From Tunicatimonas pelagia (GTDB taxonomy: Bacteria; Bacteroidota; Bacteroidia; Cytophagales; Cyclobacteriaceae): DNA of 64,000 bases. Positions within the stretch are counted from its first letter, which is position 1. The number at the start of each line of letters is the position of its first letter. A model generated the notes under the pieces. That model ran no database searches. It saw nothing but the letters and a program-made list of their open reading frames with translations, and was not told the origin of the DNA. Below, one piece after another: positions 18,911-26,416 of this stretch. The stretch covers positions 1,612,001 to 1,676,000 of the forward strand of contig NZ_CP120683.1 in the NCBI RefSeq assembly GCF_030506325.1, given 5' to 3'. The translations under genes were made by a program, and so were the position numbers.

Positions 18911-19003
18911 AGGTGTTCAGGTGTTCAGGTGTTCAGGTGTTCAGGTGTTCAGGTGTTCAGGTGTTCAAAGTTATCCACGAACACCTAAATACACAAGAAC
19001 ACA
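18911..19003. repeat. Octamer array (aggtgttc)7 with inverted right arm
   Basis: Seven exact copies of AGGTGTTC (18911-18966), 12 nt of spacer, then an exact inverted copy GAACACCT (18979-18986) and two degraded ones (to about 19003). The last forward and first inverted copies can form an 8-bp hairpin. It begins 4 nt upstream of the SDR start, so it occupies that gene's leader or promoter. Confidence 0.9.
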
Positions 19004-19130
19004 TCGCTATACTACTGCATTTTTGATTTTTTCTACGGCAGTTACTACTGTTTCTGAAAACTATCCACTGTAGACCCCTTTCTGTTTTTAGTTAAATAGA
19101 TAAGTGATTCAGGAGGCGGATAACTTTGAG

Positions 19131-19138
19131 AAAAATTG
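19131..19138 (+). promoter_or_regulatory. Candidate -7 box for the GNAT gene
   Basis: TAACTTTG matches the Bacteroidota -7 consensus TAnnTTTG, 37 nt before the ATG. No convincing -33 box was seen. Confidence 0.35.
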
Positions 19139-19175
19139 TAGTATTGAACCAGTCTACCAGCTCAATACTTAAGCA

Positions 19176-19598
19176 ATGGAAGAGACCTTCTTGGTATCTA
19201 CTGACCGTAATAAACTGGATATAGATATGATTCATGCCTACCTGAGCAGTCAGGCGTATTGGTCTAAAGGCAGAAGCCGTTCGGTAGTAGAAAAATCCAT
19301 TGCAAATTCATTGTGCTTTGGAGTGTACCACCCGAGCGGTAAACAGGTAGGGTTTGCCCGCGTAGTGACTGACTACGCGGTGTTTGCTTGGCTCATGGAT
19401 GTTTTTATTGTAGAGGATTACCGAGGCCGAGGGTTGAGTAAACAAATGCTTAGGAGTATCATGAACCATGCTGATTTACAGAATCTACAGCGCTGGGGGC
19501 TACTCACTGCCGATGCTCACGCACTTTATCAGCAGTACGGATTTTCATCAGTTGATTCACCCGAATGGTTTATGGAGTTAGTGAAGTCTCCTTCGTAA
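19176..19598 (+). CDS. GNAT family N-acetyltransferase
   Basis: 140 residues. It carries the acetyl-CoA binding signature in the beta4-alpha3 region (DVFIVEDYRGRGLSKQML, about 75-92, with R/Q-x-x-G-x-G as YRGRGL) and a C-terminal LYQQYGF motif typical of small GNAT enzymes. A single gene on the plus strand, convergent with the carboxylase-like gene 14 nt downstream. The acetyl acceptor is unknown. Confidence 0.88.
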   Translation: MEETFLVSTDRNKLDIDMIHAYLSSQAYWSKGRSRSVVEKSIANSLCFGVYHPSGKQVGFARVVTDYAVFAWLMDVFIVEDYRGRGLSKQMLRSIMNHADLQNLQRWGLLTADAHALYQQYGFSSVDSPEWFMELVKSPS

Positions 19599-19612
19599 CG
19601 AATTGCGAAACA

Positions 19613-20989
19613 CTATTCTGGCAGATTTCTATCGGGATAAATCCAGGTAGCATGGCGGAAGGGCTGCCAAGATACATCGGCCAAATCTACCGAACTGTCT
19701 ACTAAAGGAGCCCGTTTGTGGCCGTTGAGACTTACTTTACCGTGAGCGTAGATCGCCACATCGGCGTAGCCCTTTTCTTGGTACGTTTTCTCCAAATACT
19801 GGCTAAACTGCCAGATCATATCCGGGTGGGTCGCCAACTTGCGGGATTGTTTGGAAGTAAGATGATCGCGAGGTTCCTCCCACCAAATTTCCCCAGTTGC
19901 TTTATCCTCTACCATAAACCGAACTGAACCAGCCTTAGTACGCAGCATCATGCGCCACGATAACCGGTGCCCTTCTTCCGTCCAGAATACATTTCCTTCG
20001 TACAAATAATGCCGTAGTGGTAGATACACCTGCCAAGCAAAGTATATAATTCCCAGAGCCATTATCCAAGTTGGTAAGCTATAATTAGTTTGAGTCACTA
20101 CTTCAGAAGTAACCGATGGTTTACGCTTAAAAAACACTTGGCGAACCTGTGTGGGCGGGAAGAAAAATACGCAAAGCGCGATAGCGAGATAAGGAAAAAT
20201 ACCAATATGAAAAACGGCTGAGTTAAATCCGTGAAAGAACACGCCTATTGCAAATGCCCACGGACGAGTCTTGCGCCACAACAAGGCTGGAATGATTAAG
20301 CCATCAAACGCAATACCACCGTACACCACCATTGTTTGTAACCACTCTTGCTGTAGCAACGGCCCAATGAGCCAGAAGTCAGCCTTGCCGCCAAACCATA
20401 AGCCAACAGGAATACCCGCCAGCCAATCTGGATATATTTTAGCTAGCGAAGCAAATGTGTACACAATAAACAGTTGCACCACAAAAACCACCGTACACCA
20501 ACGTGGGCATGTAAGCGACTTTGCTACCCTGTTTTGCTGCACATCGAGTGAGTAGTAGCGATGAGCCGGCATCAACGCCATAACCCAGCATAGTAGCATC
20601 AGTAAGTAATAGTGATTATTATAGCTGGTTTTCTGCAAAAGATAGCTCGCCGACCATAGTACCGCATAGGTTAGCATCGCCAACCGATAGCGATAGCCCA
20701 ACATCACCATTACTCCGGCTACTCCCATTAGTCCGTAGACTGCGTACATCGTTTCACCCAATAGTATTTGCAGAAAATCGAGGCCAATGAAGTTAAAGGT
20801 GAAAGCTGGCTCAACGTATGTTCGACCCACCCAGCCGGTTAGAATGGCTCCAAAGCCCTCGGCAGCAATCAGAAAGCCGAAGGCTACTCGAAATAAAATT
20901 AACGAACTATTATCTATGGGGGTGGTCAGCCAGTTAGATAAGTTTACCACTCGATCACTGGAGGGTGGAGTATGGGTTAGGGTATCCAT
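19613..20989 (-). CDS. Vitamin K-dependent gamma-carboxylase-like (HTTM) membrane protein
   Basis: 458 residues from ATG 20989; the open frame extends to TTG 21019, which is less likely. Several hydrophobic helices occupy residues about 25-300. ALMPAHRYYSLDV, HGFNSAVFHIGIFPYLA and a later TEEGHRLSWRMMLR segment match the bacterial homologues of gamma-glutamyl carboxylase (VKGC/HTTM family). In animals this enzyme uses reduced vitamin K to carboxylate Glu. Bacterial roles are mostly untested. The host makes menaquinone (menD is in this window), so a quinol cofactor is at least available. The C-terminal soluble part (about 330-458) is retained, unlike the shorter HTTM-only proteins. Confidence 0.8.
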   Translation of the reverse strand: MDTLTHTPPSSDRVVNLSNWLTTPIDNSSLILFRVAFGFLIAAEGFGAILTGWVGRTYVEPAFTFNFIGLDFLQILLGETMYAVYGLMGVAGVMVMLGYRYRLAMLTYAVLWSASYLLQKTSYNNHYYLLMLLCWVMALMPAHRYYSLDVQQNRVAKSLTCPRWCTVVFVVQLFIVYTFASLAKIYPDWLAGIPVGLWFGGKADFWLIGPLLQQEWLQTMVVYGGIAFDGLIIPALLWRKTRPWAFAIGVFFHGFNSAVFHIGIFPYLAIALCVFFFPPTQVRQVFFKRKPSVTSEVVTQTNYSLPTWIMALGIIYFAWQVYLPLRHYLYEGNVFWTEEGHRLSWRMMLRTKAGSVRFMVEDKATGEIWWEEPRDHLTSKQSRKLATHPDMIWQFSQYLEKTYQEKGYADVAIYAHGKVSLNGHKRAPLVDSSVDLADVSWQPFRHATWIYPDRNLPE

Positions 20990-21105
20990 AGCAGTGAAGT
21001 TACTAGAACTTTTGGGCAAATCTGTCGCAAGTAAGCTATCGTTGAGTTTGGCAAAGAAAAAGTACTACTTATCATATTTATTTGTTGCTGTAACCCTCGC
21101 TTATT

Positions 21106-21348
21106 ATGACGCATCAGGATTTCAAGAAGTATTCAGTTAGACAGCAAATTTATACAATTCATCAGTACGCTCATTTTTTAACGCTTACTACTATCGGAGA
21201 TTGTATTACTCGCTTATACGCACTAGATGATTTCTATGTGGAGTACAGGTACAATATCACTACGCTGCAAGTAAGCGTAGATGCCTTTAAGGACACTGAC
21301 CGGCTTTCTTCATTTCTGAGCGAAGTAGATCTGTCTGTTTTTTCCTGA
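21106..21348 (+). CDS. Small protein of unknown function
   Basis: 80 residues with no signal peptide or membrane segment. The composition is that of a small folded cytoplasmic protein (RLYALDDFYVEYRYN, FKDTDRLSSFL), with aromatic residues spaced as in an alpha/beta domain. It does not overlap any other gene, diverges from the carboxylase-like gene, and stops 5 nt before the convergent next gene. Not recognised; judged a real gene from its composition and fit between neighbours. Confidence 0.6.
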   Translation: MTHQDFKKYSVRQQIYTIHQYAHFLTLTTIGDCITRLYALDDFYVEYRYNITTLQVSVDAFKDTDRLSSFLSEVDLSVFS

Positions 21349-21353
21349 ACTGG

Positions 21354-21905
21354 TTACAGGGCAGCTGGTAAGTAGCCTTTTTGCATCAACAGTGGCCTTA
21401 ACTTCCGCCGGAAGTTCAACTGTTGGCCAGAGTTAGGAAACTCAATCATTTCGTTGTGAATTACCCGGAACCCGCTCTTTCTTAGCGGTTCGGCTACTCC
21501 CCGAAAAATCACGGCTGAGATTAAGACGATAGGTACATTGGGACTAGCTACCAATAGAATTTTCTGAATAAGTTCAGGCACATTCTCGCGATACACATTG
21601 GTGCGAGCGGTAGCAGTAGTATTAGGCAATGGCGAATCGTGACCATGCATGAGGAAAAAACCTTCTTCCTGAAAGCGTTCCAGAAAATAGCTTTTCTCGG
21701 CTCGTAGTTGCCTTACGGTTTCAAAGGCTGCTACCTCTTCGGCAAATAGCACCTTCATCATTTCCAAAAATAAGCTATCGCCCCGGCGTACCTTTTCGAA
21801 ATAAAAGTAACGATTTCGCTCTTCCGGTGGCGGTGCCTCGGTAACGAACAGTAATTTAACCTTGCTAGGACGATATTTCTCTCGAGCTTCAATAAACTTA
21901 GTCAT
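21354..21905 (-). CDS. Conserved hypothetical protein (possible uracil-DNA-glycosylase-like fold)
   Basis: 183 residues. The N-terminal VKLLFVTEAPPP (about 16-27) followed by RYFYFE resembles the start of uracil-DNA glycosylase superfamily proteins, where such a strand-Pro loop precedes the active site, but the catalytic motifs cannot be confirmed by eye. A later NVPIVLISAVIFRG segment could be a second core strand. No signal peptide. Convergent with the 80-residue gene. Function not assigned. Confidence 0.55.
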   Translation of the reverse strand: MTKFIEAREKYRPSKVKLLFVTEAPPPEERNRYFYFEKVRRGDSLFLEMMKVLFAEEVAAFETVRQLRAEKSYFLERFQEEGFFLMHGHDSPLPNTTATARTNVYRENVPELIQKILLVASPNVPIVLISAVIFRGVAEPLRKSGFRVIHNEMIEFPNSGQQLNFRRKLRPLLMQKGYLPAAL

Positions 21906-21921
21906 TTGTCGCTAACTTCTA

Positions 21922-21956
21922 TTCATTGCACATTGTTAACTGTTCATTGCTAATTG
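21922..21956 (+). repeat. Degenerate heptamer array upstream of mnmA
   Basis: Five heptads in register: ttcattg, cacattg, ttaactg, ttcattg, ctaattg. No clear inverted arm was seen. It lies in the divergent gap between the hypothetical gene and mnmA. Confidence 0.6.
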
Positions 21957-22009
21957 TTTAAGCTGAACCATTTTTCCCAGATTGCAGTATACTTAGCAAA
22001 TCTTATGTT

Positions 22010-23212
22010 ATGAAGAAGAGAGTGGTAGTCGGCATGTCGGGGGGAGTAGACTCCAGTGTAGCAGCACATTTACTAGTAGAACAAGGCTACGAGGTGATTG
22101 GTCTGTTCATGAAAAACTGGCACGACGACAGCGTAGTCATCAGTCGGGAATGCCCTTGGGTGGAAGACAGTCAGGATGCCTTGATCGTTGCCCAGAAGTT
22201 AGGCGTACCGTTCCAGACGATTGACCTAAGCGCAGCATATAAAGAGCGGATTGTAGACTATATGTTCCACGAATACGAGCAGGGTAGAACCCCCAACCCC
22301 GATGTGCTATGTAACCGCGAGATTAAGTTTGATATTTTTCTTAAAACGGCTCTACGATTGGGAGCAGACTTCGTGGCGACGGGTCACTATTGCCGTAAAG
22401 CCGAAAGTACTAACGCAGAAGGCAGCGAAACTTACCACCTACTAGCGGGAAAAGACCATAACAAAGATCAAAGCTACTTTCTCTGTCAGCTCAATCAGGA
22501 GCAGTTAAGTAAAGCATTGTTTCCGATCGGGGAAATGGAAAAATCGGAAGTGCGCCAACTGGCTCGTGAGCTGGATCTAGTAACAGCAGAAAAGAAAGAC
22601 TCTCAGGGATTATGTTTTATAGGTAAAGTGCGCCTACCGGAGTTTTTACAGCAAAAACTGCTTCCCAAGAAGGGAAGAATTATAGAAATACCGAAAGATG
22701 CTTCGGTCTTCGAACGCCAACTAGTCACCACTTCCGGCGAAGAAACTGCTGCCAATAGTTTAACTGAATTGGCTGCGCCTTATGCATACCAACCTGATTT
22801 GGGCAAAGTGGTGGGCGAACACCAGGGTGCTCATTATTTTACTATTGGTCAGCGAAAAGGGTTAAACGTAGGCGGTAGTCCCGAGCCCCTGTTTGTATTA
22901 GCCACCGACACTACCGAAAACATAGTATACGTCGGACAAAGTGACCAACACTCCGGCTTATACCGCCCGGCGTTATTTGTAACCAAAGAGGAAACTCATT
23001 GGCTGCGAGAAGATTTACGGCTGGAAGATGGCGAAGAAGCTCGTTATCAGGCACGTATTCGCTACCGCCAAAACCTGGAAGAAGCTACGCTGTACCAAAC
23101 CGCCGAGGGGCTCTACATCGTCTTTGATCGTCCCCAGAAAAGCATTGCTGCCGGACAGTTCGTTGCTTGGTACAGCGGAGAAGAACTTATTGGTTCAGGG
23201 GTCATTAACTAG
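22010..23212 (+). CDS. mnmA: tRNA-specific 2-thiouridylase
   Basis: Makes the 2-thio group of U34 in tRNA-Lys, -Glu and -Gln. 400 residues. The PP-loop ATP site is GMSGGVDSS (8-16), the catalytic Cys101 is in VLCNREIKF, and the second (persulfide) Cys202 is in GLCFIG. It also has the ATGHY and KDQSYFL motifs. It is about 40 residues longer than the E. coli enzyme because of an insert around residues 225-265, a region that varies in this phylum. Its 3' end overlaps a convergent 62-residue gene by 18 bp. Confidence 0.97.
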   Translation: MKKRVVVGMSGGVDSSVAAHLLVEQGYEVIGLFMKNWHDDSVVISRECPWVEDSQDALIVAQKLGVPFQTIDLSAAYKERIVDYMFHEYEQGRTPNPDVLCNREIKFDIFLKTALRLGADFVATGHYCRKAESTNAEGSETYHLLAGKDHNKDQSYFLCQLNQEQLSKALFPIGEMEKSEVRQLARELDLVTAEKKDSQGLCFIGKVRLPEFLQQKLLPKKGRIIEIPKDASVFERQLVTTSGEETAANSLTELAAPYAYQPDLGKVVGEHQGAHYFTIGQRKGLNVGGSPEPLFVLATDTTENIVYVGQSDQHSGLYRPALFVTKEETHWLREDLRLEDGEEARYQARIRYRQNLEEATLYQTAEGLYIVFDRPQKSIAAGQFVAWYSGEELIGSGVIN

Positions 23213-23383
23213 GGCGTGTTGACTCAACTCCTCAACCGCCTGATCTATCCATAATTTTCTTTGCCATTGGGTGTAATCGAACGGTTCTCGCATAATTAAG
23301 CTGATAAAGCGCTCAGCCCGAACTTCCCCTAAGCTCGCTACTAAAACTTCTAGCCCTTGCAATTTTATCTCGGTATCAGTCAT
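23195..23383 (-). CDS. Small protein with REPFDYTxWQ motif
   Basis: 62 residues, no signal or membrane segment. [23 protein letters not shown] followed by [14 protein letters not shown] looks like a small helical protein of the kind often seen next to toxin or nuclease genes, possibly an orphan antitoxin, but this is only resemblance. Convergent with mnmA and overlapping its last 18 bp, including its stop codon. A real gene by its recognisable motif and fit in the gap. Confidence 0.55.
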   Translation of the reverse strand: MTDTEIKLQGLEVLVASLGEVRAERFISLIMREPFDYTQWQRKLWIDQAVEELSQHALVNDP

Positions 23384-23472
23384 TTCCTATCTAAGGTTTT
23401 AATTACGTCTATCGGATTAATTGCCTCACAATATTCTCATTTCTAGATTAGTAAAACTAAAACAGCTATGAA

Positions 23473-24318
23473 TTAAAACGTACCCAATTCTTCAATTTTG
23501 TATCCATCAGGATAAGTAGGTCGATTTCGCTCACTTCCCAAAACTGGCTTGCTACGCTCAGGCCAGTAGCGCATAAGTTTGGCGCGTAGCTTCAATCCAC
23601 CTGTGGTAACTTTTCTCATCAATACTGAAGGGTGCGGAAAACCGAATGCATTGAGCAAATTTTCGTCCATCATGGCGTAAAGCAATGGGCGACCGAGAGG
23701 CCACAGTTGCTTAGGTAGGTAGAAACTTAGAAATAAATCGCAGGTGGCCTCTCCTACCGCACGGTTCGATGGTGCGTACTTGAAATATTTGCGCTCGTAG
23801 TCAATATTGAACTGTTCCAATTCGTGATAGTTATCAGGAATATCCTTAATGTTCATTCGCTTTCCCACTTCCCGATAAAAATAGAAAGTAGCTAACTCTT
23901 CTTTTTGGGTCGGTTTACGCCAGCCGTAGCGTTTTAACCAACGATTAGGTTCGTAAATGAACGTAGTTAGCACGTATAGCATATCTTCGTTGGTAATTGA
24001 AAAGCGTCCGTGCATCTGGTTCATGCGGCGCAACGCTTTTCTCCCTCGCTCGCTATCGTAGCCGTGCTCGGCCAGCGTATACATAATGATTTCGGTATCG
24101 TCGTAGCGTTTTTGGGGTCGCTTGGTTAGCTCTCCAGTTTGGGCGAGTAGCTTGGAGATAGAGGGAACGGCGTAAGTACGAAACAGCGCAAATTCTAACG
24201 CCCGCTCAAGATCCCACGGGAATACGTGGCAAGTCAGCAGATACGCAATTTCCTGATGATCGCGCCAAGCATCTAACTGGCTAATCCGCTGAGTAATATG
24301 TTTTCGGGATCTTCTCAA
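23473..24318 (-). CDS. MpaB/rubber-oxygenase-like (DUF2236) protein
   Basis: 281 residues. The central helical region (YVLTTFIYEPNRWLKRYGWR, about 115-135, then FYFYREVGKRMNI and a long helical C-terminal half) matches the oxygenase MpaB / latex-clearing-protein catalytic family (DUF2236), whose characterised members are haem-b oxygenases. No signal peptide, so cytoplasmic. Its start overlaps the stop of the 71-residue gene by 4 bp, so the two are translationally coupled. Family assignment is fairly confident; reaction unknown. Confidence 0.7.
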   Translation of the reverse strand: MRRSRKHITQRISQLDAWRDHQEIAYLLTCHVFPWDLERALEFALFRTYAVPSISKLLAQTGELTKRPQKRYDDTEIIMYTLAEHGYDSERGRKALRRMNQMHGRFSITNEDMLYVLTTFIYEPNRWLKRYGWRKPTQKEELATFYFYREVGKRMNIKDIPDNYHELEQFNIDYERKYFKYAPSNRAVGEATCDLFLSFYLPKQLWPLGRPLLYAMMDENLLNAFGFPHPSVLMRKVTTGGLKLRAKLMRYWPERSKPVLGSERNRPTYPDGYKIEELGTF

Positions 24319-24530
24319 AGGCTGGATTCTCTTATTTCCTCAATCTCAAAATCATCTGAAGTACCGTATTTGATTAGATCGCTTAGCTCGTAAGTATCTA
24401 GCGAAAGTAAATCTTTCACCCGGTAATTTTTGTCCTCCAACCTTTCCAACACCTCAAAGCGAGATTCTTCCCCGTAGTTATAGAGGTAATACTTCTTCCC
24501 TATCCGAAGATTATCTAGCGACATGGTCAT
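24315..24530 (-). CDS. Small acidic protein coupled to the MpaB-like gene
   Basis: 71 residues, starting MTMSLDNLRIGKKYYL. Rich in Tyr, Leu and acidic residues; a probable small beta-barrel-like fold (LRIGKKYYLYNYG, RFEVLERLEDKNYRVKDL). Overlaps the MpaB-like gene by 4 bp (ATGA). A second ATG lies at 24524. Not recognised. Coupling suggests a regulatory subunit or partner. Confidence 0.6.
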   Translation of the reverse strand: MTMSLDNLRIGKKYYLYNYGEESRFEVLERLEDKNYRVKDLLSLDTYELSDLIKYGTSDDFEIEEIRESSL

Positions 24531-24532
24531 AG

Positions 24533-24653
24533 TTGCTAATTGTTTAATTATTGTTAATGGTGTTTGGAATTGGGTGTTAGGTTTTGGAAACGCCTATAAT
24601 TACCTCTACCTATGTTTATGCTTTCCAATTCCTAAAACCTGTCACCTAATCCC
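24533..24653. repeat. Heptamer element with inverted arms, reaching into menD
   Basis: Forward heptads: ttgctaa, ttgttta, attattg (24533-24553), then ggtgttt, ggaattg, ggtgtta, ggttttg (24559-24586). Inverted heptads: caattcc, taaaacc, tgtcacc, taatccc (24626-24653), whose inverse reads gggatta, ggtgaca, ggtttta, ggaattg. The menD stop codon lies inside the right arm. Confidence 0.7.
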
Positions 24654-26352
24654 CAGATTTAAATTGACGAAAAATATCGGTATTGGTTTGACTATCCGAA
24701 ACAATTTCTAGCAACTTGGCGTGCTGGCGGTGATCGGTAAAAAAACCAGGTAGTAATTGTTCTAGTTCGAGATGCGCTTCATTCTGATTTATATCCAATC
24801 GATGGTATTCTAAACCAAAATCACTTGCCGTATTTTTTGCTTCCAATTTTTGTTGAGTTACAAAATACTCTTCCAGTTCAGGCTGACGGCTTGGCCCATC
24901 AATCATCCGGAAGATTCCACCACCGTGATTGTTTAAAACAATTATTCTAAGGTTAGGAACTAGATAGTTATGCCAGAAAGCATTGCGGTCGTAGAAAAAT
25001 GCCAGATCGCCCGTAATCAGAATATGCAGTCGATTGGGAGAAGCTAAGGCAGCACCTACGGCAGTGCTGCTGCTTCCATCAATGCCACTGGTACCCCGAT
25101 TGGCGATTACTTCTACATCAGTATAGTCATTCGGTAAACTAATCAGATTAGCATAACGAACTGCCATGCTATTCGCCAAATGTAAGCTACTTGGCTGAGG
25201 AAGGTTCTTTAGCACCGTCACCACGGCATAAAACTCACTCGCCTTCGTCTCATCAGATTCAAAAAACGTAGTAACCTTCTGAGTAGCCTGTTCTTCCTGC
25301 TCTTGCCAGGCTTGATAGTAATCGCTCGGGGATTTTCCCAACCAATCTTTCGCTATCTGAAAAAAAGTAGTCGAGCGGGTATAAATGACTTTGGTTAGAG
25401 ACTGAAAAGTATCAGCCGTTACCCCGCTCGGCTGAATGTGCCAATGAGCTTGTGGGCGATGTTTCCGTAAGAAGAGTTTTAAATTTTTGGAAATAACCGA
25501 AAGCCCAAAAGTAAGTAGCAAGTCGGGTTGTAGCGACCCTGATGCGTTTTTCCCGAGAAAAACATCAGGATGCCTAACAGTAGAGTCCGCCAAATGAAAA
25601 TTTGAGATTATATCCGCTACCACCGGAACCTGCTGATATTCACTATACTCCGCTATTTGCCGACACACATTCTGATCTAGATTGCCCTGCCCAACCACGA
25701 TTAGCTTACGCTCATACTGCTGCCACTCGGCTTGCAACTGCTGTTGTAATGCTAAGGACAACTGCATGTCTCCTTCATGATACTGAATTACTTTTACCGA
25801 ATCATCAAAAGAAATTTCTTTGCCTTCTTCTGGGTAGAACGGCTCACGAATGGGAATATTTACGTGAACTGGTCCTGGCGGATATCTTTGGGTTTGATTT
25901 ATCGCTTCTGAAACCTGACGATGGGCGTACCACTGGTCGGCTTCGGCCTGACCGACAGGTAATTCATAACTTGCCTTTACGTGCTTACCATAAATGTTGC
26001 GCTGCCGAATAGTTTGCCCATCCAGTTGGTCGATCCACTCGGGTGGACGGTCAGCTGTCAGGATGAGTAAAGGAATTTGCTGGAAGTAGGCTTCGGCTAC
26101 GGCGGGAGCGTAATTATACGCGGCACTCCCCGAAGTACAAATCAAGGCTACCGGATTATGAGTTTGCCGAGCCATGCCTAACCCAATAAACGCTGCCGAC
26201 CGTTCATCACTCACGGTGTAGGTTTCAATAGTTGGATGACGGACAAAAGCAATTGTCAGCGGAGCATTACGGGATCCAGGAGAAATAATCGCTTGGCGAA
26301 CTCCAAGTTCGGCGCAGATTTGCGCGGTAGCGATGACAGAAGATAGAATCAA
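24646..26352 (-). CDS. menD: 2-succinyl-5-enolpyruvyl-6-hydroxy-3-cyclohexene-1-carboxylate synthase
   Basis: ThDP-dependent first committed enzyme of menaquinone synthesis: isochorismate plus 2-oxoglutarate to SEPHCHC. 568 residues, full length. N-terminal SPGSRNAPL (about 25-33), DERSAAF with the ThDP-activating Glu (about 50), TSGSAAYNYAPA (about 73-84), RGTSGIDGSSSTAVG (about 422-436), and the ThDP/Mg region GDLAFFYDRNAFW to NNHGGGIF (about 450-480). The last codons and stop are part of a repeat arm, so the C-terminal residues may differ from relatives. It follows the acyl-CoA synthetase gene by 64 nt on the same strand but has its own promoter-like sequence. Confidence 0.96.
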   Translation of the reverse strand: MILSSVIATAQICAELGVRQAIISPGSRNAPLTIAFVRHPTIETYTVSDERSAAFIGLGMARQTHNPVALICTSGSAAYNYAPAVAEAYFQQIPLLILTADRPPEWIDQLDGQTIRQRNIYGKHVKASYELPVGQAEADQWYAHRQVSEAINQTQRYPPGPVHVNIPIREPFYPEEGKEISFDDSVKVIQYHEGDMQLSLALQQQLQAEWQQYERKLIVVGQGNLDQNVCRQIAEYSEYQQVPVVADIISNFHLADSTVRHPDVFLGKNASGSLQPDLLLTFGLSVISKNLKLFLRKHRPQAHWHIQPSGVTADTFQSLTKVIYTRSTTFFQIAKDWLGKSPSDYYQAWQEQEEQATQKVTTFFESDETKASEFYAVVTVLKNLPQPSSLHLANSMAVRYANLISLPNDYTDVEVIANRGTSGIDGSSSTAVGAALASPNRLHILITGDLAFFYDRNAFWHNYLVPNLRIIVLNNHGGGIFRMIDGPSRQPELEEYFVTQQKLEAKNTASDFGLEYHRLDINQNEAHLELEQLLPGFFTDHRQHAKLLEIVSDSQTNTDIFRQFKSGD

Positions 26353-26363
26353 GCTTTTTCAAA

Positions 26364-26394
26364 CAAACTTATTCTCTTTGGGAAAGTTTTCCAA
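26364..26394 (-). promoter_or_regulatory. Candidate menD promoter
   Basis: Minus strand: TTGG (26394-26391), 19 nt, then TAAGTTTG (26371-26364), matching the Bacteroidota -33 TTTG / -7 TAnnTTTG pattern and spacing. It implies a very short leader before the ATG at 26352. Confidence 0.45.
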
Positions 26395-26416
26395 CCCTGC
26401 TTTTAGCTTAACTTCT

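Noticed and set aside
18101-19003. Tandem repeats as a possible CRISPR array
   Set aside because: Units are contiguous without unique spacers, only 7 or 8 bp, and no cas gene is present.
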